Source: Paraburkholderia ferrariae NBRC 106233 (GTDB lineage Bacteria > Pseudomonadota > Gammaproteobacteria > Burkholderiales > Burkholderiaceae). From it: a DNA stretch of 64,000 nucleotides. The stretch covers positions 62,001 to 126,000 of the forward strand of contig NZ_BAYB01000002.1 of assembly GCF_000685035.1 (NCBI RefSeq), read 5' to 3'. A model generated the notes under the pieces. The model searched no databases. It was not told the origin of the DNA and was given only the letters and a program-made list of their open reading frames with translations. The position numbers and the translations under genes were made by a program. Shown here in pieces: positions 41,466-49,937 of the stretch (position 1 is the first letter of the stretch; each line of letters begins with the position of its first letter).

Positions 41466-41828
41466 ATGCATACCGCGAAGGCATCAGTTGCCGCGCCCGT
41501 TACCGTGCTTCGCAACGCATTGGCCTATATCGAAGCGAATTTCGACCGGTCGGTGAGCCTCGCCGAGCTGGCCGAAGTGTCGGCGCTCAGCGTCTCGCGC
41601 TTCGCTACTGTCTTTCGCGAGCAGGTCGGCCTCTCGCCATACAAGTACCTGTGCGAAGTGCGCGTGCGCCGCGCGCAGACGCTGCTGCTGGCCGGCGTGC
41701 CGGGCTCAGTGGTCGCAACCGAAGTCGGCTTCTTCGACCAGAGCCATCTGGCGCGCCATTTCAAGCGTTTTTGCGGCGTCACGCCCAGCGCCTTTCTGCA
41801 GCAGGCGAGGGCGCTCGAAGCCGCTTGA
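41466..41828 (+). CDS. Minimal AraC-family regulator
   Basis: A 120-residue protein with essentially only the double-HTH DNA-binding domain: SLAELAEVSALSVSRFATVF for the first HTH and GFFDQSHLARHFKRFCGVTP for the second. It lacks the usual ligand-binding domain, like MarA and SoxS, so it may be controlled by its own amount rather than directly by a ligand. It starts 4 bp after the beta subunit gene, so it is co-expressed with the operon and probably activates it. It is convergent with the cupin gene. Confidence 0.87.
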   Translation: MHTAKASVAAPVTVLRNALAYIEANFDRSVSLAELAEVSALSVSRFATVFREQVGLSPYKYLCEVRVRRAQTLLLAGVPGSVVATEVGFFDQSHLARHFKRFCGVTPSAFLQQARALEAA

Positions 41829-41861
41829 GCGAGCGCCGCGCGCCTGGCGCCAGATTCCGCG

Positions 41862-42209
41862 TCAGAGGATGACGTAGACCTTGCGCATCGTCTCGTCGAC
41901 TTCCCATGTACCTTCGGTGTTCGCCGCGAAGAAGAGCGTATCGCCGCCCCGGAAATGCACGGCCGCCTCGCCATCCGGTGTGAAGCGCCCGCTGCCGCTC
42001 AAGATGTGCATGACCTCGGCCTCTTTCACCGAGCGGCGGTAGGTTCCGCTTGTGCATTCGAAGAGGCCCGTATCGATGGACTCCGTGCCCGGAATGACCT
42101 TCTGCAGGCCGGAAACGCGGATGGACCGGGCATCGGGCGTGCCGGCCGTGCCCCAGTCTTCGAGGTCTTGAACAGCGATGCTTTGCTGGATTTTCTGAAC
42201 ATTCATCAT
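41862..42209 (-). CDS. Cupin-domain protein (DUF861/ureidoglycine-type)
   Basis: A 115-residue single cupin. FECTSGTYRRSVKEAEVMHI and LSGSGRFTPDGEAAVHFRGG mark the two cupin motifs, with GDTLFFAANTEGTWEVDETM at the end; the usual His pair of metal cupins is largely absent. Small cupins of this group often occur beside amine and amino-acid catabolic genes with unknown roles. It is the last gene of the minus-strand set, 30 bp after the deacylase. ATG 42209 or 42206 are equal starts. Confidence 0.82.
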   Translation of the reverse strand: MMNVQKIQQSIAVQDLEDWGTAGTPDARSIRVSGLQKVIPGTESIDTGLFECTSGTYRRSVKEAEVMHILSGSGRFTPDGEAAVHFRGGDTLFFAANTEGTWEVDETMRKVYVIL

Positions 42210-42239
42210 TCGTTTTCCTGATTAAATATTCATGGCGTC

Positions 42240-43211
42240 TCAGTGCGTGCGGGCAATGCGCTGTTCGATCTTGCCGAGGCGCACCACCGTCACGCCCGGG
42301 CGCAGCTGGCGCAGCGACGGCATCACGAGAACGCAGTCGTCGTATGGCGTGCGTACCGGCTCGCCTTCCGACCATCCGATCACGGCGCCCGCCTTGGGAA
42401 ACGTTTCGAGGCCCGTGTACTCGCCCGCGAAACGGAAGTCCATGCTCTTCGCGACGACGGGTTCCGTCACTCGCACCACGCGCATTTCCGGCGGCAGCGG
42501 CTGGAGCCAGCCTGCAGGCAGGTCGCTTTCGTCCACCACGCCCGCCAGCAGCAGAAAACGCGCGGTCACATCGCGCGCCACGGTCACGGCGCTCGCTTCC
42601 CAATGCTGGCCGCATTCGATCAGGAGTGCGTTCTTTGTGCTCGACGGGTCGCCGAAACCTTCGTAGTCGCGCATCCGGCGGCCTTCGGGGTGACCTGCGT
42701 CGCAGATGACGGTGGCCGGCGCGCCGAGCCGCGCGGAAAGCGCGACGCCTTTGGCGAGCGGCCCCGCCACGATGAGCGGCGCGCTTTTCTCGTGCATCGA
42801 ATGAAGATCGAGCAACAGATCGACCTGGTCGATCACGGGCCGCATGGCGCGGGCGCGGCGCAATTCGCTGGAGTCGCGCGAGCGGTCATCCATCGCCTGT
42901 GCGGTCCACACGCGGTTGAAGTCCTGATCGACGAAGCGCGCGGCGTCGGGTTGCGCCGGGTCGAAACGGGCGTAAGCCTCGACGTTCGCGAACGCGAGCG
43001 TGAGCTTGCCGCGCCGCGGCCTCAAGCGCTCGCGCAGCAAGGCATCGACGACGATTGCGCCGCACACCTCGTTGCCATGCGTGAGCGCGTTGATCATCAC
43101 GTGCGGCCCGGCTACGCCCGAGTCGAACGTGTGCACATAAGCAATGCCCGTGTTGCCGTGCTCGTGTGCGGCGATGTCGGGAAACGCGACTTCGATCGGA
43201 TAGGCGCTCAT
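42240..43211 (-). CDS. Succinylglutamate desuccinylase/aspartoacylase-family deacylase
   Basis: A 323-residue zinc-dependent hydrolase of the M14-like aspartoacylase group. The metal site begins with NALTHGNEVCGAIVVD (His and Glu) and includes LLDLHSMH. Members such as DoeB/EutE remove the acetyl group from N-acetyl-diaminobutyrate in ectoine degradation. The gene is ATGA-coupled to the semialdehyde dehydrogenase upstream, as in related catabolic units, so it probably deacylates an N-acylated diamino or amino-acid intermediate. The family is secure; the exact substrate is inferred. Confidence 0.87.
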   Translation of the reverse strand: MSAYPIEVAFPDIAAHEHGNTGIAYVHTFDSGVAGPHVMINALTHGNEVCGAIVVDALLRERLRPRRGKLTLAFANVEAYARFDPAQPDAARFVDQDFNRVWTAQAMDDRSRDSSELRRARAMRPVIDQVDLLLDLHSMHEKSAPLIVAGPLAKGVALSARLGAPATVICDAGHPEGRRMRDYEGFGDPSSTKNALLIECGQHWEASAVTVARDVTARFLLLAGVVDESDLPAGWLQPLPPEMRVVRVTEPVVAKSMDFRFAGEYTGLETFPKAGAVIGWSEGEPVRTPYDDCVLVMPSLRQLRPGVTVVRLGKIEQRIARTH

Positions 43212-44680
43212 GCAAGCCCTCCCTGGCAGAGGTATTTGATGGAGAGGTAGTCGTCGAGCCCGTACTTCGAGCCCTCGCGGCCGTAGCCCGATTCTTTCAC
43301 GCCGCCGAAGGGCGCCGCTTCGCTCGCGAGCGCGCCTTCGTTGATGCCGACGATGCCGGCTTCGAGCTGGCGCGCGACACGCTCGATGCGGCGCAGGTCC
43401 TGGCTATAGAAGTACGCGGCAAGACCGTACGGGGTGTCGTTGGCCGCGTGGATCGCCTCGGCTTCGTCGTCGAAGCGGAACAGCGGCACCACGGGCCCGA
43501 AGGTTTCCTCGCAGCTTAGCTGCATCTCGGGCGTCGCGCCCGCGAGCACGGTGGGGGCGTACCAGTTCGGGCCCAGTTCGGCGAGGCGCCGGCCCCCCGT
43601 GAGCACGCGTGCGCCGCGGCGCACGGCGTCGTCCACGTGACGGGCGATCTTGTCGAGCGCGCGCGCGTTGATCATCGGGCCGATCTGCGCAGCCGGGTCG
43701 GTGGCAGGCGCGACCTTCAGCGCGGCCACGCGCGTGGCGAGCCTGTCCGCAAACCGCTCGTAGACACCCGACTGCACGTACACGCGATTGGGGCACACGC
43801 AGGTCTGGCCGCCGTTGCGGAACTTCGCGGCCATGAGCCCGGCGACGGCCGCGTCGAGATCGGCGTCGTCGAACACGATGAACGGCGCGTTGCCGCCCAG
43901 TTCGAGCGAGAGCTTTTTCAGCGTGGCCGCCGATGCCTGCGCGAGATGCTTGCCCACGGGCGTCGATCCCGTGAAGGTGATCTTGCGCACGCGGCTGTCT
44001 GCGAGCCAGTCGGCGACGGCGGGCACCGCACGCTCGCGCGACGCGCAGATCAGATTCAGCACGCCGGGCGGCACACCCGCCTCGTGCGCGAGCATCGCGA
44101 GCGCGAGCGCGGTGAGGGGCGTGTCCTCGGCGGGCTTGCCGACCACGGTGCAGCCCGCCGCGAGGGCAGGCGCGATTTTGCGCGCAATCATGGCGAGCGG
44201 GAAGTTCCACGGCGTGATCGCCGCGACGATGCCAACGGGCTCCTTCACCGCGCTCATGCGCTTGCCGCGCTGCTGCTGCGGGATGAGGTCGCCGTAGATG
44301 CGCGTGGCCTCGTCGGCGAACCATGCCACGTAGGACGCGCCATACATGACCTCGCCGCGCCCTTCGTGCAGCGGCTTGCCCTGTTCGCGCGAGATCAGTT
44401 CGCCAAGCGTGTCCGCGTTGTCGACGATCAGCGCGTGCCAGCGGCGCAGCACCGCGGCGCGTTCGGCGGGAAGCGTGTCGCGCCAGGCAGGAAACGCGCG
44501 GGCGGCGGCATCGGTGGCGGCGCGCGCGTCGGTCGCGTCGCTGTCGGCCACTTCGGCGACGGTATTGCCGGTGGCGGGATCGGTGACGGCAAAGCGCCTG
44601 CCGGACGCTGCCGCCCTCCATTGCCCGTCGATGAAGTTGTCGCTACGAATCAGCGCGCTCAAGGGGTAGTGCGTGCTCAT
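43208..44680 (-). CDS. Semialdehyde dehydrogenase (GabD/SSADH-like)
   Basis: A 490-residue aldehyde dehydrogenase close to NAD(P)-dependent succinate-semialdehyde dehydrogenases. It shows ITPWNFPLAMIARKIAPALA, FTGSTPVGKHLAQ, LELGGNAPFIVFDDADLD (Glu), NGGQTCVCPNRVYVQ (Cys) and a C-terminal KESGYGREGSKYGLDDYL. In ectoine pathways the same position is held by an ssd/doeC gene for aspartate semialdehyde. It starts about 200 bp after the Lrp gene on the same strand, with a repeat/hairpin between, and is coupled to the deacylase. Confidence 0.9.
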   Translation of the reverse strand: MSTHYPLSALIRSDNFIDGQWRAAASGRRFAVTDPATGNTVAEVADSDATDARAATDAAARAFPAWRDTLPAERAAVLRRWHALIVDNADTLGELISREQGKPLHEGRGEVMYGASYVAWFADEATRIYGDLIPQQQRGKRMSAVKEPVGIVAAITPWNFPLAMIARKIAPALAAGCTVVGKPAEDTPLTALALAMLAHEAGVPPGVLNLICASRERAVPAVADWLADSRVRKITFTGSTPVGKHLAQASAATLKKLSLELGGNAPFIVFDDADLDAAVAGLMAAKFRNGGQTCVCPNRVYVQSGVYERFADRLATRVAALKVAPATDPAAQIGPMINARALDKIARHVDDAVRRGARVLTGGRRLAELGPNWYAPTVLAGATPEMQLSCEETFGPVVPLFRFDDEAEAIHAANDTPYGLAAYFYSQDLRRIERVARQLEAGIVGINEGALASEAAPFGGVKESGYGREGSKYGLDDYLSIKYLCQGGLA

Positions 44681-44803
44681 GGGGCGATTCCTTTCCGGCC
44701 ATGCGGAAGAGAGTGGAGCGATGCGGGGAACAGGCTGCGCACGACGGGCGCGCCAAAGCCGCGAGGCTTCAGCGCAAAACGTGCGCGAGAAGACTGGCGA
44801 GTA

Positions 44804-44859
44804 CGCGAGGCGCGCGAGGCGCGCGAGGCGCGCGAGGCGCGCGAGGCGCGTGCCTCGCG
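44804..44859. repeat. Five 9-bp tandem repeats ending in a hairpin
   Basis: CGCGAGGCG is repeated five times without change at 44804-44848. The last copy pairs with GCCTCGCG (44852-44859) across a GCGT loop. The array lies between the Lrp stop and the dehydrogenase start. It could end or attenuate transcription there and is prone to copy-number change. Confidence 0.65.
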
Positions 44860-44882
44860 TGCTCCTCCTGCGTGTGCCGCGC

Positions 44883-45383
44883 TCAGGAATGAAGGTTGTG
44901 CGAGAACAGTGTCTCGAGCGGGTAGTGCGTCTTGACGAACGCCGTCTTGATGATGACGTAGCTGAAGTACTTTTCGATGCCGATGTCGCGCTCCAGCAGC
45001 CCTTCGACGATGCTCTGATAGTGACTCACGCTGCGCGCGACAAACTTCAGCAGATAGTCGTAACCGCCGCTTGCGAGGTGGCACTCGACCACCTCGTCCA
45101 CCTCGCGGATCGCCTTCTCGAACTTGATGAAGTCCTCGCGGCGATGGTCGGCCAGCGTGACCTCGGTGTACACCACCTGCACATCGCCCAGTTTTTCCAG
45201 CTGGATCTGCGCGCCGTAGCCGACGATGAAGCCCGCCTTCTCCAGCCGTTTCACGCGGATCAGGCAAGGGCTCGGCGACAGCCCGACTGCGTCGGCCAGT
45301 TCGACATTCGTGATGCGCCCCCGCTTCTGCAACTGCGAGAGGATGCGCAGATCGATTCGGTCCAGCTTGCAGTCGTTGCTCAT
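44883..45383 (-). CDS. Lrp/AsnC-family transcriptional regulator
   Basis: A 166-residue Lrp-type regulator. ATG 45383 (MSNDCKLDRIDLRILSQLQK) is used; an upstream in-frame ATG adds a leader that is unlikely. The HTH is RITNVELADAVGLSPSPCLI, then RVKRLEKAGFI, and the RAM ligand domain follows (EVDEVVECHLASGGYDYLLK). It lies between the aminotransferase and dehydrogenase genes, the position of asnC/doeX in ectoine degradation clusters, so it probably controls these genes in response to an amino-acid intermediate. Confidence 0.9.
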   Translation of the reverse strand: MSNDCKLDRIDLRILSQLQKRGRITNVELADAVGLSPSPCLIRVKRLEKAGFIVGYGAQIQLEKLGDVQVVYTEVTLADHRREDFIKFEKAIREVDEVVECHLASGGYDYLLKFVARSVSHYQSIVEGLLERDIGIEKYFSYVIIKTAFVKTHYPLETLFSHNLHS

Positions 45384-45427
45384 CGTGACGGGGGCGGCCC
45401 TGCATGTCGAAGGATCGAACGATGTTA

Positions 45428-46834
45428 TCACGCGGCGACACGAGCGCTGACCCCATTCTTTGCCTTCAATGCCGCATGCACCTCGGGTTGCGCGAGCACG
45501 TCGTCGAGCGTCTTTTCGAGGCGCTCGAACAGCAGGTCGAATTCGCTTTCCGTGAAGGACAGCGCGGGCGCGAAGCCGAGGACGCCGTCACCGAACGCGC
45601 GAAAGACGAGGCCGTTGCCGTACGCGGCGGCCGCAATGCGCTCGGGCAGGCCGAGCGCTGCGTCGAAACGCTGCTTGCTCGCCTTGTCGGCCACGAGTTC
45701 GAGCGCGCCGAGCAGGCCGCGGTGACGCGCATCGCCCACCAGCGGGTGCTCGCGCAATGCGTCGAGCCCAAGTGCAAAACGCGGCGCGCGCGCCACGCCA
45801 TTCGCGAGCAGGCCGCCCTCGTGATAGAGGCGCATCACTTCGAGCCCGATGGCGGCGCTCACCGGGTGCGCCGAATACGTATGGCCATGACCGATCACGG
45901 CGGTGGCGTCGCCATCGGCGATGCCCTCGTAGACGGCGTGCGACATCAGCACGGCGCCCATGGGCGCATAGCCCGCCGTTAGGCCCTTGGCGACGGTCAT
46001 CAGATCCGGCTCGACTTGCTCCGCTGCGCATGCGAACAGCGGCCCCGTGCGGCCAAAGCCCGTGATCACCTCGTCGGCGACGAACAGGATGTCGAGCTTG
46101 CGGCAAGTTTCGCGCATCGCTTTCAGCCAGCCGACGGGCGGCACGATGACACCGCCGGAACCCTGGACCGGCTCGCAGAAAAACGCCGCCACGCGCTCGG
46201 CGCCGAGCGCCGCCACCTTCGCTTCGAGCGCCGCCACCGAGGCGGCGATGAGCGCGGCGTCGTCGGCATGTTCGCTGCGATACGCGTAGGGCGAGGGAAT
46301 GTGATGCTGCGTGGCGAGCGGCAGGTCGAAATTGCGGTGGAACGCAGGTAGCGCCGTGAGCCCCGCGCCGATCGAGGACGAGCCGTGATAGCCGCGTTCC
46401 AGCGCAATGAAGTGCTTCTTGTCGGGGCGCCCCGTTGCGTTGTAGTAATGCGTGATGAAGCGCAGCGCGGAATCGACGGCGTCCGAGCCGCCGAGCGTGA
46501 AATACACATGCTGCAGCGAGGCGGGCGCGCGTTCGACGAGTTGCGCGGCCAGTTCGATGGCGGGCTCCGAGCCGAAGTGGAAGTAGCCGGTGGCATAGGG
46601 TAGCCGGGCCATCTGGCGCGTGGCCGCTTCGACGATGCTCGCGTGGCCATAGCCGGTGTTCACGCACCAGAGGCCAGAGAACGCGTCGAGCAGTTGATGG
46701 CCGTTCGCGTCGCGCAGGAAGACGCCCTCTGCGGATTCGAGCACGGTCACGCCGCGCGCCTCGTGCGCGCGATAGTTGACGACGGGATGGATCAGATGCT
46801 GGCGGTCGGCTTCGACGAGCGAGGCGTTCTTCAT
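45428..46834 (-). CDS. Class III aminotransferase (omega-amino acid/diamine type)
   Basis: A 468-residue PLP aminotransferase of the putrescine/beta-alanine/diaminobutyrate pyruvate-transaminase group. It shows DAFSGLWCVNTGYGH, GGSDAVDSALRF for phosphate binding, ADEVITGFGRTGPLF with the ring Asp, and MTVAKGLTAGYAPMGAVLM with the catalytic Lys. ATG 46834 (MKNASLVEADRQ) is used. It is 44 bp upstream of the Lrp gene and would make a semialdehyde for the downstream dehydrogenase. The atf/doeD gene has this role in ectoine catabolism. Confidence 0.9.
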   Translation of the reverse strand: MKNASLVEADRQHLIHPVVNYRAHEARGVTVLESAEGVFLRDANGHQLLDAFSGLWCVNTGYGHASIVEAATRQMARLPYATGYFHFGSEPAIELAAQLVERAPASLQHVYFTLGGSDAVDSALRFITHYYNATGRPDKKHFIALERGYHGSSSIGAGLTALPAFHRNFDLPLATQHHIPSPYAYRSEHADDAALIAASVAALEAKVAALGAERVAAFFCEPVQGSGGVIVPPVGWLKAMRETCRKLDILFVADEVITGFGRTGPLFACAAEQVEPDLMTVAKGLTAGYAPMGAVLMSHAVYEGIADGDATAVIGHGHTYSAHPVSAAIGLEVMRLYHEGGLLANGVARAPRFALGLDALREHPLVGDARHRGLLGALELVADKASKQRFDAALGLPERIAAAAYGNGLVFRAFGDGVLGFAPALSFTESEFDLLFERLEKTLDDVLAQPEVHAALKAKNGVSARVAA

Positions 46835-47040
46835 GGTTCGGCTTCCGGTGGCGGGGTGAGCTGTTGACCGTTTCATGCTACCGGGCAGGGCCCCCTGTAC
46901 GCTTCGCCAAATAAATCGCGAAATAGCGCGAATGTGGCGTTTTGAGCGGCCCTTGCAGCATATTCTGCTGCGGCCTGTGCAGGCTTCATCGTCGGGAAGG
47001 GACTGTGCCGGGCCGCGCGTCCCCCGGCGGGGTTGCCCGC

Positions 47041-47967
47041 TCAGTAGCCGCGGGCGCGGTCGATCTGGCCCAGCATAGGCAGCCCGCTGCGATGGCGCCG
47101 GATGTTTTCGAGCACGACGTCCACGGCCGTCTCGGGCCGCGTCGCGCTGGCGATGTGCGGCGTGAGACGCACGCGCGGGTGTGTCCAGAACGGATGGGCA
47201 GGCGGCAGCGGCTCGGGGTCGGTCACGTCGAGGATCGCGTTTGCGAGGTGGCCGCGTTCGAGCGCGTCGAGCAGCGCCTGCTGGTCGAGTTGCGGGCCGC
47301 GCCCGACGTTGATGAGCGACGCGCCCCCTGGCAGCTTCGCGAGGAAAGCGGCGTCGATGAGGCCGTGCGTGGCGGCGGTGAGCGGCAACAGGCACACGAG
47401 GATATCGGTGCGGGCGAGGAACGCGTCGAGCGATTCGGCGCCCGCGTAGCAGTCGATGCCCGCCAGGCTATGCGCCGAACGGCTCCATCCGGCGCACGCA
47501 AAGCCAAACAGGCGCAGCCGTTCGAGCACGGCGCTGCCCAGCATGCCGAGCCCCAGCACACCCACGCGGCGCGACGCGGCGGCGCGCACCGGCAACTCTC
47601 GCCAGACGCGCTGCTGCTGTTGCGCGGCGTAGTCGAACAGATCGCGATGGATGGTGAGGACTGCCTGGGTAACATACTCGACCATGCCTTCGACGATGCC
47701 GGGCTCGACCATGCGCACGACCGCGATGTGGTCGGGCACACCGGAAAGATCGAACTGGTCGATGCCGGCGCCCACGGAGAAGATCACTTCCAGATTGGGC
47801 AGCGTGCGCGCGGGGTCTTCGGGCGGCTGCCACGCCGCAAGATAGCGCACGGCTGCGGGGTCGCCGATATCGGGCCATACCCGGAACGATAGCGCAGGGG
47901 CCTTGTCGGCGAATAGCCGCGTCCATTGCTTGCCGCGCTCGGGATCGGCCTTGTAGAGGAGCGTCAT
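47041..47967 (-). CDS. ghrA: D-2-hydroxyacid dehydrogenase, glyoxylate/hydroxypyruvate reductase A-like
   Basis: A 308-residue NAD(P)H-dependent reductase. VGVLGLGMLGSAVLERLRLF is the nucleotide site, INVGRGPQLDQQALLDAL and the Arg/Glu/His set (GAGIDQFD; DPEPLPPAHPFWTHPRV; TPHIASATRPE) form the active site. It resembles GhrA. It would reduce glyoxylate or hydroxypyruvate released by amine oxidation. It starts 28 bp after the acetyltransferase stop on the same strand, so the two are probably co-transcribed. Confidence 0.88.
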   Translation of the reverse strand: MTLLYKADPERGKQWTRLFADKAPALSFRVWPDIGDPAAVRYLAAWQPPEDPARTLPNLEVIFSVGAGIDQFDLSGVPDHIAVVRMVEPGIVEGMVEYVTQAVLTIHRDLFDYAAQQQQRVWRELPVRAAASRRVGVLGLGMLGSAVLERLRLFGFACAGWSRSAHSLAGIDCYAGAESLDAFLARTDILVCLLPLTAATHGLIDAAFLAKLPGGASLINVGRGPQLDQQALLDALERGHLANAILDVTDPEPLPPAHPFWTHPRVRLTPHIASATRPETAVDVVLENIRRHRSGLPMLGQIDRARGY

Positions 47968-47995
47968 GATAGGGCTCGCACAGGGAATCGAGTCA

Positions 47996-48889
47996 TCAGC
48001 CGAGTGCCTGATTGACGATGGCGAACTGGAGCACGTTCGCATCGCGCGGGAGTTCGCCGTTGCGCGCCATCTTCACGACCGTGTCGACGCGCGGCAGGCC
48101 GATCGATTCGAGCCATGGGCCGAGGCCCTGCTCGTCGGGCGTATCGATGCGCGTGAACTTGCCCGAGTTGGCCGCGAGCCGGTTCGCGATCAGCGCCTGG
48201 GCCCGCTGCATCTGCCGACCGTCGTCACTGGCGACGGCGACGGGACCGATCGCGTGGCCGCGCCCGAACGGGCGCAGCAGCGCGAAACCGAGCACCGTTT
48301 CGCCGCGCTGATCGCGCTCGCTACCGATCACTGCGACGCCTCGTGAGACATCGAGCAGCGCCGGCAGCAGTGCGCTGCGATCCAGTCCGCTCGCGCGCGA
48401 TGCGAGTTCGATCACGCGCGCCGTATCTCCCGGTTCGAGTGGGCGCAGGCGCTCGCCCGGCGGCGGCTCGACTGGTGGGACGCGAAAGTCGCTGCCCTGA
48501 TGCTGGTGCAGCAGGCCGGTCTTCCTGAAGCCGAGTTTTTCGTAAAGCGGCTGGCCGGCAGGCGTTGCGTGCAACATCGTCGTGCGCGGGCCAAGTGTGT
48601 CGAGCAGCCGCTCCATCAGCATGCGGCCGATGCCGCGGCCTTGCTGGTCGGGTGCAACGATCACCAGGCCGAGCGTGGCGCCGCGCTCGCTCCAGGGCCA
48701 GCACAGCGCCGTACCGACCAGACGCGCACCCTCTTTGACCACGAAGCCGCGGCCGGTGCTGGCGGCGAGAAGCCAGTCGTCGGCACGATGCGGCCAGCGG
48801 ATTTCCTGGGAAAGCGCGTGAGCCGCTTCTATATCGGCCTCCGAAAAGGGCATGCAAACAAGGCTTGAGGACGCGGGCAGAGTGGACAC
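47996..48889 (-). CDS. Double-GNAT acetyltransferase (paralog of 28157-29029)
   Basis: A 297-residue protein with an acetyl-CoA loop QQGRGIGRMLMERLL and the second-half motifs ASGLDRSALLPALLD and FTRIDTPDEQGLGPWLESIG. GTG 48889 is chosen because it gives an N terminus that lines up residue for residue with the paralog at 28157-29029 (both have PhexxxAsp/Ile near residue 15) and GGGAG precedes it. A longer frame upstream looks non-coding. It is the first gene of the minus-strand unit. The duplicated gene suggests two related acyl acceptors or two differently controlled copies. Confidence 0.82.
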   Translation of the reverse strand: MSTLPASSSLVCMPFSEADIEAAHALSQEIRWPHRADDWLLAASTGRGFVVKEGARLVGTALCWPWSERGATLGLVIVAPDQQGRGIGRMLMERLLDTLGPRTTMLHATPAGQPLYEKLGFRKTGLLHQHQGSDFRVPPVEPPPGERLRPLEPGDTARVIELASRASGLDRSALLPALLDVSRGVAVIGSERDQRGETVLGFALLRPFGRGHAIGPVAVASDDGRQMQRAQALIANRLAANSGKFTRIDTPDEQGLGPWLESIGLPRVDTVVKMARNGELPRDANVLQFAIVNQALG

Positions 48890-49207
48890 GGAGGACTCCC
48901 AAGTCGAAGTTCGAAGACACTTTGACAGATGAGGTGCGGCGCGGATAGGACGATCCTGTTGCGTGAATCGCCGCTCGCGACGAGATCGGCATAGACGGGC
49001 GCAGCAGGATATTCGCCCAGCCAGGGGGAGAGGCGGCCTCGCTCGTTCGGACAGGGTTTCTATATTTTTAAGCGGGATGTCCGAGGCAATCATGCTGCCG
49101 ATTTGATCGCGGGCATCGGCGCACCGGCATCGCGAACTGCCCGCCTACCGCGCCGATCCCGACGCCCAGCGCCGTCTTCCTTCGAGAATCTTGCAATCGA
49201 TTGATGT

Positions 49208-49267
49208 TTAGACGCGCACCTTGAGGCCAACACGGCCCACGACCGCATGATCGTCGCCATCGAACAT
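49208..49267 (-). pseudogene. Possible relic of a beta-barrel protein C terminus
   Basis: Nineteen codons read MFDGDDHAVVGRVGLKVRV before a stop. The alternating hydrophobic pattern and aromatic/branched ending resemble the last strand of autotransporter-type barrels. There is no body upstream and the resemblance is from memory only, so this could be chance. Confidence 0.2.
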
Positions 49268-49343
49268 CGCGTGATACCTTATCGATTGAACAGGACTGCG
49301 TTCAAAACCGATGGCGCGGTGATATCGCTGAGCCTGAGCGCGT

Positions 49344-49367
49344 GGAGGTCGAGCTGCGCCGACCTCC
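49344..49367 (-). terminator. Hairpin after the response regulator
   Basis: GGAGGTC and GACCTCC form a perfect 7-bp stem with a 10-nt loop 19 bp past the stop of the minus-strand response regulator. No T-run. Confidence 0.35.
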
Positions 49368-49385
49368 GCTGACCCGCATCACACC

Positions 49386-49751
49386 CTACCTCACGCGCCC
49401 CTCCTCACAGAGCTGTCCGACCGTTGTCAGAAAGAGATCGACCGGCGCGGGCTTGCGCAGGCAGGCGCAGTACCCCTGTTCGGGCTGCACCGAAAATGTT
49501 GTCGCCGTGTGGATCAGCAGTGGCACATGGGCCAGTTCGGGTCGCGCCCGGATCTGCCGGCACAGTTCCGCACCGTCCATGACCGGCATCGCCCAGTCCG
49601 TGACGACCAGATCCGGCACGTGCTGCTCGATGCATTCGAGCGCCTCAAGGCCATGGCGAGCGCACCTGACCTCGTACCCGGCCTGGCTCAGGATGAGATG
49701 GCATGCTGTCAAAATCTCGGGTTCATCGTCCACCAGCAGGATGGAATACAT
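49386..49751 (-). CDS. Single-domain response regulator (CheY-like)
   Basis: A 121-residue receiver domain with no output domain. ILLVDDEPEIL has the acidic pair, LVVTDWAMPVMDG has the phospho-acceptor Asp, and CLRKPAPVDLF has the conserved Lys. It is divergent from a histidine kinase gene 186 bp away, which is its likely partner. As a stand-alone receiver it would act by protein interaction, for example as a phosphate shuttle. Confidence 0.93.
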   Translation of the reverse strand: MYSILLVDDEPEILTACHLILSQAGYEVRCARHGLEALECIEQHVPDLVVTDWAMPVMDGAELCRQIRARPELAHVPLLIHTATTFSVQPEQGYCACLRKPAPVDLFLTTVGQLCEEGRVR

Positions 49752-49937
49752 GAGAGACGGCCCGCAACCTTGCGTTGCTCAAGGTCGAGCAATCCCCGTT
49801 CCACGCCGGCCGCCCCGGTAATAAGATAGCTCCGTCGTGCGCCGCTTGCGTAACCTTTGCTGCCTCTGCACGACCGGCTGGATGGCATGCGGGGGCGATG
49901 CTGCGGTGCGGCATTTCAAATTGTCAGGGGAATGGGG

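Larger units (their letters stand above)
48890..49385. other. Intergenic region with a possible gene fragment
   Basis: About 500 bp between the acetyltransferase and the response regulator. It holds a GGAGGTC/GACCTCC hairpin (49344-49367) behind the response regulator and, on the minus strand, a short frame ending in the stop at 49208-49210 (MFDGDDHAVVGRVGLKVRV) that looks like the C-terminal end of an outer-membrane beta-barrel. No start or upstream body survives. The rest shows nothing. Confidence 0.35.

Noticed and set aside
44804..44859. CRISPR-like array
   Set aside because: Units are 9 bp and contiguous, without spacers or cas genes.
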